Shown: positions 1 to 7,170 of the stretch, piece after piece
Numbering within the stretch: position 1 is the first letter of the stretch
Layout of the letters: each line of letters opens with the position of its first letter
Source: an uncultured Bacteroidota bacterium
GTDB lineage: Bacteria; Bacteroidota; Bacteroidia; Bacteroidales; F082
Reading direction: 5' to 3'
NCBI GenBank assembly: GCA_900542475.1
Contig: UQNO01000012.1
Location: forward strand, 1 to 51,540
Length of the DNA: 51,540 nucleotides
The notes under the pieces: model-generated
Told to the model about the DNA's origin: nothing
Databases searched by the model: none
Seen by the model: only the letters and a program-made list of their open reading frames with translations
Translations under genes and position numbers: made by a program

Positions 1-82
1 TCATATATCTAATTTTTCGATTTGCAAAAATAACAAATAATAGATTTGTGCAGTTGGTTTTAGTGTATCTATTTTTTAAAAC

Positions 83-144
83 AAGCGGCGACCTCGGAGG
101 CGTTGGCGCCTGATGTCGCGCCAACGCCTTAAAGGTCGCCGCTT
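83..144. repeat. Long GC-rich palindrome (24 bp stem, 8-base loop), possible terminator
   Basis: Two 12-bp perfectly complementary blocks form a nested hairpin. AAGCGGCGACCT (83-94) pairs with AGGTCGCCGCTT (133-144), and AGGCGTTGGCGC (98-109) pairs with GCGCCAACGCCT (118-129). A 3x3 internal loop separates the blocks and the apical loop is CTGATGTC. It lies 16 bp beyond the stop codon of the minus-strand gene at 161-409 and is followed on that strand by a T-rich stretch, so it may terminate that transcript. The stem is much longer than a usual terminator, so a mobile palindromic repeat is an alternative. Confidence 0.6.
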
Positions 145-160
145 TCAAGCCGTTGAGATT

Positions 161-409
161 TTACTTCTTCTTGCGTCTTGCCACAGCGTAAACGCCGCCT
201 ATCGCCGTGAGCACTATCAGGCCGCTGCCGAGAGGGGCCGGTGCGTCTCCAGTCCAACCATGCGAGCCTGGAAGGGAAGGGAACACGGTGGTGCGTAAAA
301 TGTCACTACTTCCCCAATCGTTGAAGAACGCGTCTGTCGGTCTAACCTGGGCTTTCGCTCCGAAACTCATCATAATAACCAATGCTGTTGCTAATAATAT
401 CTTTTTCAT
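161..409 (-). CDS. Small exported protein with PLGSG-type C-terminal membrane anchor
   Basis: This 82-residue protein has three visible parts. Residues 1-20 are a signal peptide ending in AKA-Q. A short low-complexity middle of about 35 residues follows. The C-terminus has the motif APLGSG, a hydrophobic stretch (LIVLTAIGGVYAVA) and the basic tail RRKKK. That motif/membrane segment/basic tail order resembles LPXTG and PEP-CTERM sorting signals. From memory, similar short PLGSG-type tails occur widely in Bacteroidales small proteins, with no function known to me. It sits downstream of a T9SS cargo on the same strand, separated by a palindromic repeat, so co-transcription is possible but not shown. 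Confidence 0.7.
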   Translation of the reverse strand: MKKILLATALVIMMSFGAKAQVRPTDAFFNDWGSSDILRTTVFPSLPGSHGWTGDAPAPLGSGLIVLTAIGGVYAVARRKKK

Positions 410-429
410 TTTATTTTCCTTTCTTTTTT

Positions 430-509
430 GTCATCTCGACCGAAGTGCGGAAACCCTCTTTTTAGAATGTCCTCCGAACAAGAGGATTTCTCGACAAGAC
501 CGAAATGAC
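430..509. repeat. Intergenic palindromic element of the GTCATTTCGA type
   Basis: The left end reads GTCATCTCGACCGAAG and the right end reads TCGACAAGACCGAAATGAC, forming an imperfect inverted repeat, with CCCTCTTTTT and AAGAGGATTTC inside. This pattern resembles palindromic intergenic repeats I know from Bacteroidota genomes. A relative with perfect 13-bp ends lies inside the tatD reading frame at 11905-12002. The element separates the 1140-residue cargo gene from the small anchor-protein gene and may act as a terminator or mRNA-stabilising hairpin. Confidence 0.6.
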
Positions 510-520
510 GGTTATTAATA

Positions 521-3500
521 TTATCTTACGACAATCTTCTGTGTCTTTTCATTCAATTTGAAGATGTAAATACCAGTTGAGGAGACGTTTATTGTTTGAA
601 CACCGTTGATTTGCTGTGTCGCTATCATACGTCCCATCACGTCGAATATTTGGAGTTCACCTTCGCCGTTGACGACGATGTCGTTGCCGTCTTGGTGGGC
701 GATGATGTCGCTTTCAACAGAAGTGTCGTCAGCGTTGTACTTGAGTTTCACGATGAAACGGGCTTCGCTGTCGCTTGGTGATGCGATGAATCTGTATTCT
801 CCGTCGAGGAGCATGTCGATATCTTTCCCTGTGCGGCGGTCGAGGACGTGGAGATAGTTGTATTTGCCTTTAGCCTCGTAGCTCAAGGTGTAATAACCCA
901 TTGTCATGGCCTTGAAGTTGAGGCAGAACATCTCGGTGTCGTCGCTCATCGAGGCGATGGCGTAGTCCTGACCGTTTTGTGAGATGTAAATCATCGGGAT
1001 ATTGTTGTTGCGATGGCTGATTTTGTTCAAGCCGGCACTTTCCTCAAACAGAGCGTATGTAACATCTTCGTATTGGTTGTTAGATGCTGTGAATGCGACA
1101 TAATCGCGGTTGCTGCGTGATCCAGCGGCGTTTTTGCCTATGGTGATCTCCTTGTTTTCGCTTACCTGAACCAGGAATCCTTGGCAAGGAGCTATTTCTG
1201 ACTCGACAGATGATTTCCAATTGCCGGCTTGTGTAAGTACGTAACCGCCTGACAACTCGGCACCTGTGATATTTCTCATGGTGATATTTTGCGAGAACGG
1301 GTTGCCGATAAGATTGAAGCCTTTAAGATTGCCGGAACTCTCGGCTTTGAGAGAGTATGACACGTCGGCGTTTCTTAATTCGCCGATGAATGCAAGCTCC
1401 TCGCCATTTGCGTTCCAGTACAAGTAACCGCGACCATTTTCAAACCCGGTGAAATCAGAAGAGTGTCCTGAGTTTTTGTAATTTTCCCATAAAACGTCTT
1501 TTTCATTATAGCGGTAGAAGTCATATCCGGAAGTGCCTACGAGATTTGTAACGTTTGTTGCCACTACATTCGCCGCCAAAGGAGAAGCGATGGTGTACCA
1601 GTCGGCGGCGGCCTCTTTTGCTCCGGCATGTGCCGTTGATTTCTTCACCGTGGCCTGGACGTTGTCGCTGTTGAAAATGAGCTGACCGCCGTCTTCGATG
1701 ACGAGGTTGGCAGGGTCGGTGTTGGCAAGGGTGCCGTTCACTGTCACTACTGAACCTTTGTGGACAATCAACTTGGATGAGGCAGTGAGTGCAAGGGCAT
1801 CATCGAATGTCACCTCGCCATAAGTGTCGTAATTGTCAGTGACATGGATGTTTCCCAAACCGACGTTTCCTTTGTTTTTGTAGTAAATCCATCGAATATA
1901 TCTTACATCGGTATTATCGTTGACAAGTGTAACCGTTTGAGTTTTTTGTTGCAGTTCGGTATATTCTTTTAAATCAGTGTAATCAGAACCGTTTGCTGAA
2001 ACCTGAACCTTGAAAGTGCTCCCGGAGAAAGTATTACCGATAATATCGTATGAAATAGATACAGGGGCTGCATTTAGTTTCAATGTAAGTGTACTATGTT
2101 CAGTGTTGCTTTTCTTTTCGAATTTTAGCTTGGTGGTAGCATAGTTATTATAATCCGCACCAAGATATATTTGTGTTAAACCATCAGTGTTTTCGATGTC
2201 AGCCTTGCCACCGTTAAAATAAAACGGTAATGTCGCGTAGTCAACAGTGAATTTAGCCTGGTTGATAGTGACAAGGTTGGAATAAACATCGTTGTTGTCA
2301 TTGTCCTTGGCAGTTACCTTTAAGTAAGCGGTGCGAGCCTCGTTGTTGTTGGCTGTCACGTTGTACTCCACATTGCCTTCTGTATTGATAGAGGCAGAAA
2401 TCCAATCGTATGTTGTGCTTGCTCCTTCTGCATTGCAGAAATAAACAGTTGGTGCAAAAGTGGTGATGTTCGCGTGAGTTACGGTAAGTGTTCCGTTTGT
2501 GGCTTCAGATGGTGCGTCAACTGTAGCGGGATCAACAGTAATAGATGGGTCCGTTGTCGTCTTTTCTTCAATACTTCTAAGAATGACATTGAAATGGCTG
2601 CTGGAAACACCGGCAAAATAACCTTTTACGATAACTTGTTTGTCTATTAATCCAGTCATTGTTTTGGTTTGTTCGCTTGTCGGGAAAGAAATGCTCGCAT
2701 CTGTTGAGAGTCCGTCAACCTTAATATTGTAATAGGTGCCGCTCTTAACCAATTTCCCCTCAATCTGCACATAGTCGCTAAGATGGTTGCCTGTGCTATA
2801 GTTGCCAATTGCAGAGGCATCAAGAACCTGAATGGCAGGAGTGTTGTTGTAATTGGAGCTGCTGGCTTCTTCTAATGTGGCTTCTTTTGGGAATTGGTAA
2901 ACGTTGTTGTAGGTGGTTACTTGGCCGGAAATCTTTACAATGCTATTCTCTGTATAAGTTGTGGAGAAGTTGTCGCCATAGTAATAGTATGCATAGCCTG
3001 TGCCGTCGCCAACAACAAAGCCACGGCTATTCATTGCAACAATTGTGCCTTGCACTGCGTATGTTCCTGTTGTGTTTATATCGGAAATGTTGTTAACCAC
3101 ATTCGGATTTCCAGCTTGTGTAACAGCGACATTTTTAGTGACGGTTCCTCTTTCTGTGTTGGTGTATGTGAGAGTTACCGTGGCCGTGCGTGCCGCCGCG
3201 GCTTCGTTCTGTGAGCAAGTGAAAGGCACAGACGTCTCGTTAACAGTACCAGGTATGAGCCAATCGCTTTCGGTTGAAGCAGTCAATGTGCCACCATTTA
3301 CCGCGTTGTTAATGGTGTAACCAATTGAACCTGCAGTGGCATTGTATTCAATAGAAACATCAGGAGCTGAAATTGATGGGGTGTCGCCGGCGCCTTCATT
3401 ATGGTAGTACTCTACTTTTGACACAGAAATCAAACCGTTCTTACTGCCAGATTTACAATCAAACTCTATTTTATAATACAAGTTTGTGGCTGGATTTGCC

Positions 3501-3943
3501 AATTCTACAGTTTGTTTGCCCGTGGCATTGTTAAATGAACCGGCTTCAACCCAGTTGGTGCTATCAGAACTTGTATATAACTTGATGGAATTGATACTGG
3601 TGGCAGTAATAGCGTCAATAGTCAAGTCAATTTTAGTAATTGCGACATCGTAAGCTGTTTCTGTTTTTATCTCACCAACAGATGCGTTGTTTTTGCGGCC
3701 AAATTTTACATAATTCCACATATTGTTATTGTTGTTACCATTAACTATAGTCCAGGAAAAACCATCATTTGTGGTAGTCCATGTGGTAGTATAACTGCCC
3801 ACTGACTGTTGATTATAATCCGGTCCGAACAAGCAAGTCGAATAAACTGCTTCTGCTCTCGTCTGTCCCATCACCCATAGGGGGGGGGTAATCATTGTCA
3901 GCAGCGCAAACGCTGCAAGTAGTAAAGTAAATTTTCTTTTCAT
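521..3943 (-). CDS. Large multidomain surface protein exported by T9SS
   Basis: This 1140-residue predicted surface protein starts with a signal peptide (about residues 1-27). In order it shows a jelly-roll-like region (about 30-185), a BACON-like Ig domain (about 190-280), an OB-fold-like domain (about 285-430, with GTIVAMNSRGFVVGDGTG), a second BACON-like domain (about 440-560), another jelly-roll-like region (about 565-710), a scaffold region often seen in Bacteroidales surface proteins (about 715-1000), and a type A T9SS C-terminal domain (about 1065-1140) with GELQIFDVMGRMIATQ and GIYIFKL. No catalytic domain is recognisable; carbohydrate or protein binding is a guess. A run of nine C lies in codons 19-22, within the signal peptide, so a one-base slip would abolish expression. 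A near-consensus Bacteroidota promoter lies upstream. Confidence 0.85.
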   Translation of the reverse strand: MKRKFTLLLAAFALLTMITPPLWVMGQTRAEAVYSTCLFGPDYNQQSVGSYTTTWTTTNDGFSWTIVNGNNNNNMWNYVKFGRKNNASVGEIKTETAYDVAITKIDLTIDAITATSINSIKLYTSSDSTNWVEAGSFNNATGKQTVELANPATNLYYKIEFDCKSGSKNGLISVSKVEYYHNEGAGDTPSISAPDVSIEYNATAGSIGYTINNAVNGGTLTASTESDWLIPGTVNETSVPFTCSQNEAAAARTATVTLTYTNTERGTVTKNVAVTQAGNPNVVNNISDINTTGTYAVQGTIVAMNSRGFVVGDGTGYAYYYYGDNFSTTYTENSIVKISGQVTTYNNVYQFPKEATLEEASSSNYNNTPAIQVLDASAIGNYSTGNHLSDYVQIEGKLVKSGTYYNIKVDGLSTDASISFPTSEQTKTMTGLIDKQVIVKGYFAGVSSSHFNVILRSIEEKTTTDPSITVDPATVDAPSEATNGTLTVTHANITTFAPTVYFCNAEGASTTYDWISASINTEGNVEYNVTANNNEARTAYLKVTAKDNDNNDVYSNLVTINQAKFTVDYATLPFYFNGGKADIENTDGLTQIYLGADYNNYATTKLKFEKKSNTEHSTLTLKLNAAPVSISYDIIGNTFSGSTFKVQVSANGSDYTDLKEYTELQQKTQTVTLVNDNTDVRYIRWIYYKNKGNVGLGNIHVTDNYDTYGEVTFDDALALTASSKLIVHKGSVVTVNGTLANTDPANLVIEDGGQLIFNSDNVQATVKKSTAHAGAKEAAADWYTIASPLAANVVATNVTNLVGTSGYDFYRYNEKDVLWENYKNSGHSSDFTGFENGRGYLYWNANGEELAFIGELRNADVSYSLKAESSGNLKGFNLIGNPFSQNITMRNITGAELSGGYVLTQAGNWKSSVESEIAPCQGFLVQVSENKEITIGKNAAGSRSNRDYVAFTASNNQYEDVTYALFEESAGLNKISHRNNNIPMIYISQNGQDYAIASMSDDTEMFCLNFKAMTMGYYTLSYEAKGKYNYLHVLDRRTGKDIDMLLDGEYRFIASPSDSEARFIVKLKYNADDTSVESDIIAHQDGNDIVVNGEGELQIFDVMGRMIATQQINGVQTINVSSTGIYIFKLNEKTQKIVVR
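3880..3888 (-). repeat. C9 homopolymer in signal-peptide codons
   Basis: Nine consecutive G on the plus strand (C on the coding strand) span codons 19-22 (Thr-Pro-Pro-Leu) of the large T9SS cargo. Homopolymers of this length near the 5' end of surface-protein genes commonly mediate slipped-strand phase variation in other bacteria. The present copy is in frame (ON). Confidence 0.75.
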
Positions 3944-4018
3944 GTCGTTTCTTTTTTTGTTGTTATTTGTTTATACATGTTAATATTCTATATTTGCATC
4001 AAATAGCAAGTCAACTCG

Positions 4019-4049
4019 CAAAGATAGTCATTTTTTCAATAGATGCAAA
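4019..4049 (-). promoter_or_regulatory. Bacteroidota housekeeping promoter for the large cargo gene
   Basis: On the minus strand, TTTG (4049-4046), a 19-base spacer and TATCTTTG (4026-4019) match the Bacteroidota -33/-7 consensus. The predicted transcript would start near 4013, giving a leader of about 70 nt before the ATG at 3943. The first TTAACGCCC array begins only 17 bp upstream of the -33 box. Confidence 0.75.
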
Positions 4050-4065
4050 AAAATCCTCAAAAAAT

Positions 4066-4210
4066 TTAACGCCCTTAACGCCCTTAACGCCCTTAATGCC
4101 CTTAACGCCTTAACGCCTTAATGCCCTTAACGCCCTTAACGCCCTTAACGCCTTAACGCCCTTAATGCCCTTAACGCCCTTAATGCCTTACCGCCCCTAC
4201 CGCCTTACCG
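4066..4210. repeat. Tandem array of TTAACGCCC units (array 1)
   Basis: About 17 head-to-tail units follow the pattern TTAACGCCC (9 bp) or TTAACGCC (8 bp), with interspersed TTAATGCCC variants and degenerate TTACCGCC units at the right end. There are no spacers, so it is not CRISPR. The degenerate end overlaps the last codons of the four-helix-bundle gene, supplying its C-terminal AAVRR and stop. A second array in the same orientation begins just upstream of that gene. Confidence 0.9.
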
Positions 4211-4688
4211 CTGCTTCATTTAGTTTGTTCAGAAATCTAAAAAGCAGATAATCAGTCTGATTCAGCAATACTATCATCATATTTGCTATCACATCCGGCG
4301 AACGGCTCTTGGCCGTAAGTACGATGTTTTTGTCGTTTTCCGGATTACTTGCCAAGGTTCTTGTCGCTTCCTTTTCAACAGAGCCGTCTTCCCATTTTCT
4401 GTAATTGCGAACAACCAAATAATCTTCATAATCTTCAAGTAATTCTTTAAGGCTGGCTTTAGCTACATTTATCAAAAAAATCTTGTTTTTGAGAGATACC
4501 ACACCGGAAGCGCATCCTTCGACGATGTTTTGCTTTCCACTTCTTGCCGCTTGAATCATTTGATCTTTTGTCCTGTCGCCTTTTTGTAGAAACTTCTCAC
4601 AGAAAAAGTATGTAACCTCATATATTACATGTGCTTTCTTATAAACCAATAAATCTTTATAATCACCATATTCCATTGTAGTCTTCAT
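4197..4688 (-). CDS. Four-helix-bundle protein (23S rRNA IVS-encoded protein family)
   Basis: This 163-residue protein looks like the four-helix-bundle family first seen in intervening sequences of 23S rRNA genes. The N-terminus has YGDYKDLLVYKKAHVIY and the core has MIQAARSGKQNIVEGCASG, the conserved IxQAxxSxxxNIxEG pattern. NVAKASLKELLEDYEDYL then resembles the longer four-helix suffix variant. The molecular role of the family is poorly defined; some relatives (Avd) are nucleic-acid-binding accessory proteins of diversity-generating retroelements. ATG at 4688 is preferred over an upstream TTG at 4694; ATG at 4676 is also possible. TTAACGCCC arrays sit on both sides, and the last codons lie inside degenerate repeats. 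No reverse transcriptase or rRNA gene is nearby. Confidence 0.8.
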   Translation of the reverse strand: MKTTMEYGDYKDLLVYKKAHVIYEVTYFFCEKFLQKGDRTKDQMIQAARSGKQNIVEGCASGVVSLKNKIFLINVAKASLKELLEDYEDYLVVRNYRKWEDGSVEKEATRTLASNPENDKNIVLTAKSRSPDVIANMMIVLLNQTDYLLFRFLNKLNEAAVRR

Positions 4689-4699
4689 AATCAATGCTG

Positions 4700-4897
4700 T
4701 TTACCCTTAATGCCCCTAATGCCCTTAATGCCCTTAATGCCTTAACGCCCCTAACGCCCTTAACGCCTTAACGCCCTTAACGCCTTAACGCCCCTAACGC
4801 CTTAACGCCCCTAACGCCTTAATGCCCTTAACGCCCTTAATGCCTTAACGCCCTTAATGCCTTAACGCCCTTAACGCCTTACCCCCTTAACGCTGCC
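4700..4897. repeat. Tandem array of TTAACGCCC units (array 2)
   Basis: About 22 units of TTAACGCCC/TTAACGCC, with TTAATGCCC and CTAACGCCC variants, run in the same orientation as array 1. With that array they bracket the four-helix-bundle gene as a gene between long direct repeats. The array starts 11 bp from the chosen start codon, so it occupies the place where the gene's promoter should be. Units alternate between 8 and 9 bp, so no reading frame is kept across it. Confidence 0.9.
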
Positions 4898-5269
4898 GCA
4901 AAATTACAACACCTTCGTCGAATTAGTCGTACGAAAAACGACTAAGTTTAAAATTATGGCTTAAAACATTGACAGTCATGGTGTTATAAAATGCAAAAAC
5001 ATTGCTGAAATGTTAATAAATTTTAACAATTCGAGACAACTAATTTGTAATCAAAGGTTTATGACGAGACAACTCCAGATATTAGCGAAAGAGCCTTGAT
5101 TTACTTTGAAGGTATCATTAAAGGCTTGAGAGCCATTAACTCCGACAATGCCATCAACGATGTTGTTTGATACCCTTGACGCAGTCGTAGTAAAATCGTT
5201 AAGTAGCGGTTGCTGGCGGTATTGGAAAAATCTTTTGATTTTTCTCTTTTCTCTTTCAACATTTGTTCG
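4898..5269. other. Intergenic stretch upstream of mutA, no clear gene
   Basis: After the second array there are about 370 bp without a convincing gene. A small hairpin is visible (TTAGTCGT at 4923-4930 with ACGACTAA at 4938-4945). Around 5060-5165 the plus strand has short open stretches interrupted by stops (for example FEGIIKGLRAINSDNAIND at about 5104-5160) that could be the remains of a decayed gene; I cannot identify it. No cobalamin-riboswitch motif was seen despite the B12-dependent enzyme downstream. Confidence 0.4.
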
Positions 5270-5277
5270 TATCTTTG
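5270..5277 (+). promoter_or_regulatory. -7 box for mutAB
   Basis: TATCTTTG matches the Bacteroidota -7 consensus and lies 28 bp before the mutA ATG. No good -33 TTTG is seen at the standard spacing. Its position also argues against extending mutA upstream to an in-frame start at 5210, which would lie before the promoter. Confidence 0.6.
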
Positions 5278-5305
5278 CAAAAATTTTAGAAAAATTTTAA
5301 ATATC

Positions 5306-7156
5306 ATGAGTAACCACAAGAAACTTTTTGAGGAGTTTCCTCCAGTGACCACCGAGCAGTGGGAAGCTGTCATCGAAAAAGACCTCAAAGGGGCCGATTA
5401 CAACAAGAAACTTATCTGGAAAACAGCCGAAGGTTTCCAGGTGAGGCCGTATTATCGCGCGGAAAACCTGAAGGATATACCATGGCTCGACACCAAGCCG
5501 GGCGAGTTTCCTTATATCCGCGGCAACAAAAAACAAGGCAACGACTGGCTCGTTTGCGAAGACATCGTGGTTAACGACTACCACGAGGCAAACAAAAAGG
5601 CTCTCGACGCCCTCAACCGTGGTGCCACCGCTCTCTCGTTCCGTCTCGAATACGACAAGCCATACGACGCTGTCGAGATATCGGGTCTTCTGAACGGCAT
5701 AGTTGCCGAGGCTGTCGAGATTAACTTTTACAACAACAAGTACCATTTGCCGTTACTTGAGATGATGTCGAAGGTGCCTGGCATCCGCGGCTCGCTGAAC
5801 TACGACCCGTTGACACGTTACATTCGTCGCGGCACATGGTTCATCACCGAGAACACCGACATGGAGCTCGCGGCAATCCTTGCCAAAGCCGAGATTCCGG
5901 GCGTGCAGACCATAGGTGTCAACGCCCATGTGTTCACCAACGCCGGCGCTACCATAGCTCAAGAAATGGGTATCGCCCTCGCGGAGGGTGTGGAATATAT
6001 AGAGCAGTTGCTCGTAAAAGGTCTCACTATCGATGAGATAGCGCCGAAGATGCGTTTCAACGTGGCTGTCGGGCAGACTTATTTCATGGAGATGGCGAAG
6101 ATGCGCGCCTACCGTATGCTTTGGGCGGAAATCCTCAAGGCTTACGGTGCGAAAGAAGAGAACTGCAAGATTCGTATTCATGCTTTCAATGCTTTGATTA
6201 ACATGAGTTTGTACGACCCATACGTCAATATGTTGCGTACAACCACCGGCACTATGTCGGCTATCCTTGGCGGTATCGACTCATTCTGTGTGACGCCATT
6301 CGACGCCACATACGAAGAAGCATCGGAGTTTTCAGACCGTATCTCGCGCAATCAGCAGCTCATCCTCAAAGAGGAGTCGCATTTCGACAAGGTTGCAGAC
6401 CCTGCGGCGGGTTCGTATTACATCGAAAATCTCACGGAGTCCATTGCTGCGGCGGCATGGGGCGTCTTCCTTCAGATTCAAGAAGAGGGCGGCTACCTCG
6501 CCTCGGTGCGCAAGGGTACAATCCAAAATATCGTGAAGGACAGCGCGGCGAAGCGTTTCAGCAACGTCGCCACGCGCCGCGAGACAATACTTGGAACCAA
6601 CCAGTTCCCGAACTTCACCGAGACGATGAAGTTCGACCCTGCGGAGTGGGTGTTCAAAGCCGACTGCAAACGCGAGGCTAACGCTGAAATCGATACCATC
6701 GACACCTTCCGCGTGGCTCAACAGTTTGAGACAATGCGTTATGCAACAGACGTTTACGCCAAGAACCACAAGCGTCCTGCGGCATGGATGTTCACATACG
6801 GCAACCTCGCCATGCGTAAGGCTCGTGCCAACTTCGCATCGAACTTCTTCGCATGCGCGGGCTTCGAAGTCATCGACAACCCCGGTTTCAAGACATTGGA
6901 AGAAGGCATCGCCGCCGCACGTCAGGTGAAACCTGAAATATTGGTCATCTGCTCATCTGACGAGGAATACGGTGAAGGCAACGCCCTCCGGATTTTCGAG
7001 GCTCTGAAAAACGACACCATTGTGGTGCTCGCAGGTAACCCCGAAGGCACCGCCGACATCCTCAAAGAGGCAGGCCTCGAATACTTTATCCATGTGAAGA
7101 GCAACGTGCTCGAAACTTTGCAGAGTTTCCAGCAGAAATTAGGTATAACAAAATAA
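5306..7156 (+). CDS. mutA: Methylmalonyl-CoA mutase small (beta) subunit
   Basis: This 616-residue protein is the non-catalytic subunit of heterodimeric, B12-dependent methylmalonyl-CoA mutase, which interconverts succinyl-CoA and (R)-methylmalonyl-CoA. In gut Bacteroidota this is the route to propionate. The N-terminal TIM-barrel part is present (TFITENTDMELAAIL-type strands and FNVAVGQTYFMEMAKMRAYR). The C-terminal flavodoxin-like domain (about 490-616) lacks the DxHxxG cobalamin-histidine motif, as expected for this subunit. I chose ATG at 5306 (MSNHKKLFEEF), because the longer open frame begins upstream of the -7 box and adds no family sequence. mutB follows after 14 bp, so the two form an operon. 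Confidence 0.95.
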   Translation: MSNHKKLFEEFPPVTTEQWEAVIEKDLKGADYNKKLIWKTAEGFQVRPYYRAENLKDIPWLDTKPGEFPYIRGNKKQGNDWLVCEDIVVNDYHEANKKALDALNRGATALSFRLEYDKPYDAVEISGLLNGIVAEAVEINFYNNKYHLPLLEMMSKVPGIRGSLNYDPLTRYIRRGTWFITENTDMELAAILAKAEIPGVQTIGVNAHVFTNAGATIAQEMGIALAEGVEYIEQLLVKGLTIDEIAPKMRFNVAVGQTYFMEMAKMRAYRMLWAEILKAYGAKEENCKIRIHAFNALINMSLYDPYVNMLRTTTGTMSAILGGIDSFCVTPFDATYEEASEFSDRISRNQQLILKEESHFDKVADPAAGSYYIENLTESIAAAAWGVFLQIQEEGGYLASVRKGTIQNIVKDSAAKRFSNVATRRETILGTNQFPNFTETMKFDPAEWVFKADCKREANAEIDTIDTFRVAQQFETMRYATDVYAKNHKRPAAWMFTYGNLAMRKARANFASNFFACAGFEVIDNPGFKTLEEGIAAARQVKPEILVICSSDEEYGEGNALRIFEALKNDTIVVLAGNPEGTADILKEAGLEYFIHVKSNVLETLQSFQQKLGITK

Positions 7157-7170
7157 GAAAGGAGCAAGCA

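Noticed and set aside
4197..4688. Diversity-generating retroelement
   Set aside because: The four-helix protein resembles Avd only at family level; no reverse transcriptase or template/variable repeat pair was seen.
4066..4897. Possible CRISPR array
   Set aside because: Units are 8-9 bp without spacers and no cas genes are nearby.
4898..5305. Cobalamin riboswitch before mutA
   Set aside because: No B12-box-like sequence or conserved fold was recognised; the gap has only a small hairpin.
5210..5305. Upstream extension of mutA
   Set aside because: The extra 32 codons begin before the -7 box and lack family sequence.
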